From NCBI GenBank assembly GCA_024282035.1, contig JAMWZR010000009.1, positions 23,814 through 87,813 of the forward strand: a stretch of DNA of 64,000 bases, read 5' to 3'. Of this stretch, positions 58,694 through 64,000 are shown one piece after another (within the stretch, counting starts at the first letter, position 1; every line of letters starts with the position of its first letter). Below the pieces are notes generated by a model that was given only the letters and a program-made list of their open reading frames with translations, was not told where the DNA came from and did no database searches. Source of the stretch: Nitrosomonas sp. Lineage in GTDB: Bacteria > Pseudomonadota > Gammaproteobacteria > Burkholderiales > Nitrosomonadaceae. A program made the position numbers and the translations under genes.

Positions 58694-59716
58694 ATGATTT
58701 CTAATTTAAATAATTACTTACTTTACCTTTTTCATCGAGTCATAGAAATAATTGTCATTGCAACAACTATGGTAGTTATAACTACTCCAGCGATTAGTGC
58801 TGCCGACTTAATAGATACAAATCAAGTTGATGTTAAAAATGATCTTTTTAAAATACAGACTACATTAGAGTCATTGCAAAAAGACATTCAATTTCTTGAT
58901 AAAAATGCCAATAAGACTGAAATTAAAATAGAGGAAAAGAGTTACTTAATAGAGTTTGCTTCAATCATAGTTTCCATATTTATTGCACTCTTTAGCATAT
59001 GGGCTACTCATCGATATAAAAAGATGCTTACAAAAGAAAATAATGCTGAAAACGATGAACGAAGAAAAATTGATGCAACCAACAAGTTATTGTTAGAGGC
59101 GCAAGTCTGCTTTCAGAATCTACAATCAATAAAAATGAATTATCTTGAGTTAACATCCCATCCAATCGAGCGCTTTTTTTGTATTCCATCAATACTAATG
59201 TATTACCAACCAGTTATTCCAGAGTTTACCAACCTTTACTATTTAGCAAAAACAATCTCGAGATCATCAATCGATCAAACATTGCATAATAATCAGAATA
59301 GTTCGGCTAATATTGCTAATTTAACCAGGATTTTCTCTAAATACAATACTTTGCTTGAAATGTGGAAAATAAGAAATTCATCAAAGCAGTCAATATCAGA
59401 AGAACTTATTTCTGTTTCAGCGAATTTAAACGAATCTGCTAATCAAATAATAGAACACCCTAAATTAGCGCAAGTAATTCACTTAAATGAGGCTGTTTTA
59501 TCATATACAGATGATCTTCTGGAAGATTTTTTGCAACTCCTATTAGAGTTACCAAAAATAGCTGAATCTCATATATCGTCAGAAACTCTAAAAAGTTACA
59601 GCACAATTCTAAAATTTGATTTGAGTGAAGAAAATCGGAGATTGTTTTTAAAAAGAATCTCTGTGGATGAAACTAAATATGAAGAAATAGTTGGTGCAAA
59701 ACCAATATTTAATTGA
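58694..59716 (+). CDS. AT-rich cargo protein with two membrane segments, unknown
   Basis: A 340-aa protein; AAGGA lies five bases before ATG 58694. A hydrophobic N-terminal segment (about 13-36, possible cleavage after SAA) is followed by an acidic coiled-coil-like stretch (about 45-80), a second transmembrane helix (about 84-105, IEFASIIVSIFIALFSIW) with a basic HRYKKML flank, and a helical cytosolic domain of about 230 residues. Base composition is far more AT-rich than the other genes of the element or host, indicating separate origin. No family recognised. Cargo such as superinfection exclusion or defence is one possibility (inference only). Confidence 0.65.
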   Translation: MISNLNNYLLYLFHRVIEIIVIATTMVVITTPAISAADLIDTNQVDVKNDLFKIQTTLESLQKDIQFLDKNANKTEIKIEEKSYLIEFASIIVSIFIALFSIWATHRYKKMLTKENNAENDERRKIDATNKLLLEAQVCFQNLQSIKMNYLELTSHPIERFFCIPSILMYYQPVIPEFTNLYYLAKTISRSSIDQTLHNNQNSSANIANLTRIFSKYNTLLEMWKIRNSSKQSISEELISVSANLNESANQIIEHPKLAQVIHLNEAVLSYTDDLLEDFLQLLLELPKIAESHISSETLKSYSTILKFDLSEENRRLFLKRISVDETKYEEIVGAKPIFN

Positions 59717-59739
59717 AAGATTTATTTTTAATAAAACTA

Positions 59740-59967
59740 CTATAAATAATTACTGATTTCATTCAAGAAAACCTCAATTATTAAATTAATGTAAGTGCTG
59801 TAGTCTCCAGTACCTTGATTTATCCGATCTTTAATCAAGAGGGGAACGGAACGGACTATATGATTAATTACTGTGGAAAAGATAAAATCGGGGCTCGCAG
59901 CTTTTAGATTGTTAGGTTGACATATGGCGATATTTATAAATCGTTTCGTTTTGATTGCGGGATCCAA
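59740..59967 (-). CDS. Possible small ORF overlapping the integrase 3' end
   Basis: A 75-codon frame starting at TTG 59967 in the +1 register of the last integrase codons. It has no clear ribosome site and no recognised domain; the product would be mildly hydrophobic near VINHIVRSVPLLI. It might be real, a degraded integrase extension after a frameshift, or noise. Confidence 0.3.
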   Translation of the reverse strand: MDPAIKTKRFINIAICQPNNLKAASPDFIFSTVINHIVRSVPLLIKDRINQGTGDYSTYINLIIEVFLNEISNYL

Positions 59968-61031
59968 CGCCCATAGACCTTGATAATCATACTCCAGTCT
60001 TCATGCCCCATCTGGCTTGCTACCCACAGGGGGTTTTCACCTCTTGAAAGCAGCATGGATGCGAAGGTGTGGCGGGTCTGGTACGGATTGCGATATTTGA
60101 CGTTGGCTCGCTTGAGTGCAGGAATCCAGACTTTTTTGCGGATCGGTTGATCGTTTGTCCACGGTTGATTGGTGTATGGATCATGGAAAACGGTTTTGTT
60201 GGTTTGTTTGGTGAATGTCTGTTGGTGAAGCAGGGCTTCCTTGGACTGGGGTTGCAGTATGACCTCCCTTTTTCCTGATCTGGTTTTAGTATCTTTCAGT
60301 TGTCCTCTAACATAGGCGTGCCTAACAAATATCCGGTTGTTCTCAAAGTCGATATCCTGCCAACGAAGCGCGATCATTTCAGATGATCTGAGTCCCGAGT
60401 AAAAGGCGAACTGAATCAGGTTTTTGGCCTGGCCAGTGAGTTCATTCAGAATTTTGATTATTTCTTCCTGTGTAAACGGCTCGGGCTCACGGGTTTTGTT
60501 GGGGAGGTTCTTAACTCTTTGCAGTGGGTTCTTGTCGATTGTTTCGTCATGGTATAGCTCATCGAACATTTGACGCAGTGGGATCAGGATATTGCTTTTG
60601 CGTTTGTTGGAGCAGTTGAGTTCTGATAGCCATTCCTTCACTTTGCTCGCGGTCAGCTCTGCAATGGGGAGATCGCCAAAAGTGGGAATCAGATGATGAT
60701 AAATGATGCTGCTGTAGTCTTGTAGCGTGCTTTTCTGCAGTTTTGCTTGATTGCGTTGCAGCCATCTTTTTAGAGCTTCTCCAATGGTGTAGCGATTAGG
60801 ACGGGTTTTGCGGAATACTTGGGCTTTCTTGCTATACGGAAAGTGTCTGGAATAGTCAAAGGTGCCGATGCTGATTTCATACAATATTGCTTGCCGTTTG
60901 AGTATCAGTTCTTTCTGAGCGGCTTTGGTCAATGGAATAGGAATAGTCTCGCGGCAGCGCACACCTTGATAGGTGAAGGCAATCTGGGCGCTATTGCCGC
61001 GGATCGTTATGCCTCGATGCCCTGTATCCAT
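59934..61031 (-). CDS. Tyrosine-type site-specific integrase
   Basis: A phage-type integrase with an N-terminal arm-binding DUF3596-like domain (DTGHRGITIRGNSAQIAFTY), a SAM-like core-binding domain (TIGEALKRWLQRNQ..., LQDYSSIIYHHLIPTFG) and the catalytic domain: Arg in SGLRSSEMIALRW, TRHTFASMLL, GHEDWSM and Tyr in VYGRW. I start it at ATG 61031, within the excisionase end; the frame is open to 61103. It presumably recombines the ssrA 3' end with the element's att site. Confidence 0.92.
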   Translation of the reverse strand: MDTGHRGITIRGNSAQIAFTYQGVRCRETIPIPLTKAAQKELILKRQAILYEISIGTFDYSRHFPYSKKAQVFRKTRPNRYTIGEALKRWLQRNQAKLQKSTLQDYSSIIYHHLIPTFGDLPIAELTASKVKEWLSELNCSNKRKSNILIPLRQMFDELYHDETIDKNPLQRVKNLPNKTREPEPFTQEEIIKILNELTGQAKNLIQFAFYSGLRSSEMIALRWQDIDFENNRIFVRHAYVRGQLKDTKTRSGKREVILQPQSKEALLHQQTFTKQTNKTVFHDPYTNQPWTNDQPIRKKVWIPALKRANVKYRNPYQTRHTFASMLLSRGENPLWVASQMGHEDWSMIIKVYGRWIPQSKRNDL

Positions 61032-61201
61032 GCGTATGCTGCCTTTGTCTTGATGAAGATTCGGCCGTTTGGTGCTTTTACCCAATGAATCTTTTCTATC
61101 CATTGCCCTTTCTTTCTATATTGTCTGATGGCTTCTTCAGTCAATCCTGTGAGTTCGGCAAATTTTTTGATGGTTACCAGCATGTGTTCGGAGTGAGTCA
61201 T
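61007..61201 (-). CDS. Excisionase-like DNA-binding protein
   Basis: A 64-aa protein with a winged-helix excisionase pattern: VTIKKFAELTGLTEEAIRQYRKKGQW then IHWVKAPNGRIFIKTKAAYAWIQG. It overlaps the integrase start by about 25 bases and the upstream 137-aa gene by four. Such proteins steer integrases to excision. Confidence 0.82.
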   Translation of the reverse strand: MTHSEHMLVTIKKFAELTGLTEEAIRQYRKKGQWIEKIHWVKAPNGRIFIKTKAAYAWIQGIEA

Positions 61202-61611
61202 TTTTTCTCCTCCTTGTCGATACCAGCAATATGTTCGGCCACATGGCGCTTTACTTCTTCGTGATCGCCAATCTTGCCTTTATCTGCCACTTTACGTTTT
61301 CCCATGACGACTGCCCAGAAGCTGCCAAGTTTTTCAGTAATGGCATAGCCAACACTTTTTTTCTTGCCCAACTCGGTAATTTCTGGACAGACATCTTTGA
61401 ACTCAACGCCCAGCACTTTCTCATAGCTGCGATAGGTGGCTGGGTTATGGAGTATCTTTAGTACCCGCCAGCCGAAGAATTGCCCTAAGACCAAGGCACC
61501 AAGAGCACTTTCTAGTGTCGTACCGACACCTCGAAACTGCTGCATGTGCTGTAAAATCTTTTGCTCTGTTTCGTCGTTCAGAACAAGTATTTTTTCTGGG
61601 CTGTCTGTCAT
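61198..61611 (-). CDS. Hypothetical element protein, 137 aa
   Basis: It begins MTDSPEKILVLNDETEQKILQ and has a Gly/Leu stretch (TTLESALGALVLGQFFGW) that could be a short membrane or amphipathic helix, then a Lys-rich C-terminus (GKRKVADKGKIGDHEEVKRHVAEH). The stop overlaps the excisionase start (ATGA), so they are coupled. No family recognised. Confidence 0.65.
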   Translation of the reverse strand: MTDSPEKILVLNDETEQKILQHMQQFRGVGTTLESALGALVLGQFFGWRVLKILHNPATYRSYEKVLGVEFKDVCPEITELGKKKSVGYAITEKLGSFWAVVMGKRKVADKGKIGDHEEVKRHVAEHIAGIDKEEKK

Positions 61612-61679
61612 AATAAATAGTAACTCCCATAGTTAATAGTGATGCTGATACTACACTATGGGTTATGGCAGTCAATATG

Positions 61680-61961
61680 TCATTTGTCCTGGTCTTCAAG
61701 AATTTTGACTTGTGCGTAGAACTCCTCTTTGGTGAATTGCCGCATCTCATCATAGAACTTGATAACAATTTCGATTTGATCGTTAAGGGCTAGAACTCCG
61801 CAAATACTGCCGATCTGCTTGATGCTGTATTTCTTTCCGGGCTGGAGCTCGTCTTTCTTGAGTACAGCCGCACAGTAAATCAAGGACACAGCTTCTTCTA
61901 ATGTAAAAGGATTCATGATGTCTATTAGTAGGTCATTTTTAGTGTTGATTCGGATTCCCAT
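61680..61961 (-). CDS. Hypothetical element protein, 78-93 aa
   Basis: Start either ATG 61961, overlapping the rep stop by 23 bases, or ATG 61916 (MNPFTLEEAVSLIY); neither has a clear ribosome site. The body (KKYSIKQIGSICGVLALNDQIEIVIKFYDEMRQFTKEEFYAQVKILEDQ) looks like a small alpha-helical soluble protein. It follows rep directly, so it may act in replication control. No family recognised. Confidence 0.6.
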   Translation of the reverse strand: MGIRINTKNDLLIDIMNPFTLEEAVSLIYCAAVLKKDELQPGKKYSIKQIGSICGVLALNDQIEIVIKFYDEMRQFTKEEFYAQVKILEDQDK

Positions 61962-63651
61962 CGCTAGGCTTTAGACGAAGAAAAGAGTTCGGTACAGTTA
62001 TTGATACAAGTCCAAGAAAACCAGCTTTGTCGAGACATGACGTGCGCTCGGCATGCGCCTCGCTCCGTAATGTCGCGTCTTCGCTGTCATCAGTGAGACG
62101 TGCCCAAACATGTTTGCGGGTACTGTAACGATTTCCTTTCCAAACGATACCGGCAATTTGCAACGATGCAGCATCCCCATATTTTCCAGTGAGTGATGTG
62201 TACACTTCACCAGTTGCCAGATTAAGTTGCTGGCTATTGTCGTAATAGGGTTTGATGGCGTGCTGGCTGCGCGATATACCGTGGCCTCCCATTGCCAGCA
62301 TGTATGCCGCCCAGTCACTGGCAGTTGCCGATTGTCGGATGGTTTCGAGTTCAGTATCGTCGGTTTTGTCGAGATTTCTGAGTTGTCGCCAGACGGTAAC
62401 ACTGGGTCCGCCTATTTGCTGAAACTGGCGGATGCCCCAGGTATTTGCCCAAGCTCTAATGCGTTCTGCAGCACTGGCAGCATCATTGCCATACAAGTCT
62501 TGGTCCAGTTTATAGCCATCGATACCTTTGGAAATGTACTTTGCAATATAGCCGGTAGCCGATCCTTTGCAGGGATCGACGGGTTTGTATATGAAGCGGC
62601 GCTCGCGTGCACCCGGTTCGTTACCGTCATCGAGCAACGCATAGTGACTCATGATGTTGCGTGTAATCTGGCGATGTTGCTCAGGCATGAATAAGAGCAG
62701 GTGCCAATGAGGGGTGCCGTCATGATGCGGTTCGACCACACGAAAACCATAGGGTCTTATGTCCTGTCTGTCGAACTCGGCACGAATGAGGGTCCACAGG
62801 TGCGTTAAGTATTCGTGTGCTTCCAGTGCAGTGGTGCCGTCATGGCGTGGATTGGCTTTTCCGTGGTGCAGGTAAGCATGCATGCGGGAAGGGGTGGTAA
62901 GCGTATAGAACTCACCAACGTGCCCTAGATGTTCGGCAACTAGTTCGAATCCGTGGCAGCGCGTCATTAATTCGGCACGGCGAACGACTGGATTAGATAC
63001 TGAACGTTCGGCTAGGTTTTGCAGGGAGAAAATCTCGCCGTTCTGGTTACTTACGTAGTTCGAGGCCAGATACAACAAGTTGCGTTCCATCTGTTTGCGC
63101 TTAACGTGTACGGTGTAGTCACTGACATAGGTGCCACGTAGGCGGTTGACGAGCTCGAGGTTTCGGGCAATGGCTTCGATCTTGCGTAGGCGCAATATCT
63201 GGACGCGCTGATGCCACCATCGAAAACTACACATGCGGTTCAAGGCGGGTTCGGGGTCATCATTTTTGATAATCGGTGGTTTGATCTGATAGAAGCTGAC
63301 GATACGGCGACAAGCCTCAAAGGCTTCGAGAGGAGACTGTGATCTTTCCCGTGCGGTATTGCATTTACTGGCAAGTTTATTGACGACTGTGCGTAATTCT
63401 TGTTGATCAGCACATAGGTTCAGATCGGCAATTTGGAGCTGGTGGTAAAAGTTCTGCAATTCCTGATTGGCTAGCTCGAAACTTTTACGTTCGGCGGTTC
63501 TGACATAGCGAGAAGCTAAATCACCGGCAAAAGGGGATAGTTCGGTGAAAATATGCTGACGCATGCGGCGACAATTTTCTGTACCGTAAGCAGCAGTGCG
63601 TTCGTCGGCATAAACGACTTGTGGCAAATTTGTGTCATTTTTGTGCCACAA
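61939..63651 (-). CDS. P2 gpA-type HUH rolling-circle replication endonuclease
   Basis: A 570-aa replication initiator. HUH-type metal motif in GTPHWHLLLFMPEQHRQ and the paired catalytic tyrosines in ATGYIAKYISKGIDGY are the hallmarks of phage P2 gene A and relatives, which nick the origin and start single-strand displacement. The best start is TTG 63651, with AAGG six bases upstream, placing the start inside the terminal repeat; ATG 63564 is the alternative and has no ribosome site. Its presence without capsid genes marks the element as a replicating but not self-packaging unit. Confidence 0.88.
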   Translation of the reverse strand: MWHKNDTNLPQVVYADERTAAYGTENCRRMRQHIFTELSPFAGDLASRYVRTAERKSFELANQELQNFYHQLQIADLNLCADQQELRTVVNKLASKCNTARERSQSPLEAFEACRRIVSFYQIKPPIIKNDDPEPALNRMCSFRWWHQRVQILRLRKIEAIARNLELVNRLRGTYVSDYTVHVKRKQMERNLLYLASNYVSNQNGEIFSLQNLAERSVSNPVVRRAELMTRCHGFELVAEHLGHVGEFYTLTTPSRMHAYLHHGKANPRHDGTTALEAHEYLTHLWTLIRAEFDRQDIRPYGFRVVEPHHDGTPHWHLLLFMPEQHRQITRNIMSHYALLDDGNEPGARERRFIYKPVDPCKGSATGYIAKYISKGIDGYKLDQDLYGNDAASAAERIRAWANTWGIRQFQQIGGPSVTVWRQLRNLDKTDDTELETIRQSATASDWAAYMLAMGGHGISRSQHAIKPYYDNSQQLNLATGEVYTSLTGKYGDAASLQIAGIVWKGNRYSTRKHVWARLTDDSEDATLRSEAHAERTSCLDKAGFLGLVSITVPNSFLRLKPSDGNPNQH

Positions 63652-63789
63652 CCGAGGCCTTTGGAGACCTGCCGAGACTAATCGGTTATTGGGGATGCTT
63701 GAACTAAGACCCTGTTTTGTATGGGTCTTAGTTGGTTTTGAGTGGTCTGGGTAAGACCGCTTATTGGTGGAGACGGCGGGAATCGAACC
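63622..63789. repeat. Right direct repeat overlapping the tmRNA 3' end
   Basis: Counterpart of 58047-58208. It contains the Rep start region, a 9-bp perfect hairpin CTAAGACCC (63704-63712)/GGGTCTTAG (63723-63731) that may act as the tmRNA terminator, and the last 25 bases of tmRNA. Confidence 0.85.
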
Positions 63790-64000
63790 CGCGTCCGCAA
63801 GCCCTCTACAGACAGTTCTACATACTTAGCCATATTATTTGATTTGACCTGGCAACCGCCAACTGGCAGGCTGATGACAGGCGAGTCACCTTGCGTTTAA
63901 CGTTCTGCAAAGTGACCCTGCAGAACACGATCCTCGTTAGTGACTCTGCTGTCTGTTGCCAGACCCGGCGTTGAGGCCCACCGGTGCAGAGGCTAGCCGA
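63765..64000 (-). ncRNA. ssrA: tmRNA (ssrA), 3' part; 5' part beyond the window
   Basis: On the minus strand the sequence ends GGTTCGATTCCCGCC-GTCTCCACCA, the tRNA-like T-arm, acceptor strand and CCA of tmRNA, preceded by structured pseudoknot-like sequence. About 236 of roughly 360 bases are inside the window; the tag reading frame and 5' acceptor strand lie outside. The 3' end is intact although an element is integrated next to it. It works with SmpB (26378-26821) to rescue stalled ribosomes. Confidence 0.93.

Larger units (their letters stand above)
58047..63789. mobile_element. ssrA-integrated element with HUH replication protein (about 5.6 kb)
   Basis: Bounded by direct repeats (58047-58208 and 63622-63789), each ending in the 3' terminal segment of tmRNA. 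Gene order on the minus strand from the ssrA side: gpA-type Rep, two small unknowns, excisionase-like, tyrosine integrase; a plus-strand membrane-protein gene occupies the far end. There are no capsid, terminase, relaxase or conjugation genes. This composition suggests a replicating satellite or integrative episome that depends on a helper for transfer (inference). Confidence 0.85.

Overview
The window reads as a chromosomal segment of a betaproteobacterium, most likely a Nitrosomonas-like ammonia oxidiser (family-level inference). The reasons are the protein style of the housekeeping genes, the beta/gamma-type gene orders (tig-clpP-clpX-lon, ratAB|smpB, pilS-pilR, rplU-rpmA-obgE-proB), the paired SbtA bicarbonate transporters with PII-like proteins, and a heavily copper-oriented secretome. 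No amo, hao or rRNA genes are present, so the assignment stays probable.

Layout. 1-8.6 kb: 3' part of groEL, an SDR protein lacking its catalytic tyrosine, tRNA-Leu(UAG), then tig-clpP-clpX-lon. 8.7-12.3 kb (minus): sbtA/PII-like locus 1 and an OmpR/EnvZ-type two-component system. 12.3-20.7 kb (minus): hemE, dgt, a fused aroK-aroB gene and an RND efflux pump with its adaptor lipoprotein. 21.0-23.8 kb (plus): an overlapping multicopper oxidase/His-rich cupredoxin pair. 23.9-31.2 kb: DUF3467-like gene, LuxR-type regulator, ratB-ratA divergent from smpB, ctaA, pilR-pilS. 31.4-35.4 kb: ispB, rplU-rpmA, obgE-proB. 35.4-40.9 kb: an acyltransferase-like membrane protein, a His-rich secreted protein, a PepSY protein with a PhoPQ-like pair, a half-size UPF0016 protein and a zinc alcohol dehydrogenase.

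41-47 kb looks like one regulatory neighbourhood: an alginate-export-type porin with a 45-aa leader ORF, sbtA/PII-like locus 2 with a 60-aa secreted peptide, and a divergent FixL/FixJ-like pair. A 32-bp sequence with dyad TAAGNG-N4-CNCTTA recurs (27/32 identical) upstream of both minus-strand operons. 47-49.1 kb holds a chemoreceptor with a foreshortened signalling hairpin, followed by a frameshifted remnant of an RTX-type C-terminus, which looks like a deletion scar. 49.4-57.4 kb is accessory: a peptidoglycan-binding membrane protein with an L,D-transpeptidase-like partner, an extradiol dioxygenase, chrB-chrA with a perfect 15-bp inverted repeat touching the chrB start codon, a 59-aa DUF3330-like zinc protein, and small secreted and orphan proteins.

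58.05-63.79 kb is a mobile element of about 5.6 kb at the 3' end of ssrA (tmRNA, running off the right edge). It is bounded by direct repeats of 162/168 bp that contain the tmRNA 3' end. It encodes a P2 gpA-type HUH replication protein, an excisionase-like protein, a tyrosine integrase, small unknown proteins and an AT-rich two-membrane-segment cargo protein preceded by a large switch-like palindrome. It has no capsid, packaging or conjugation genes. With smpB at 26.4 kb, both trans-translation components lie in this window, one of them being the element's target.
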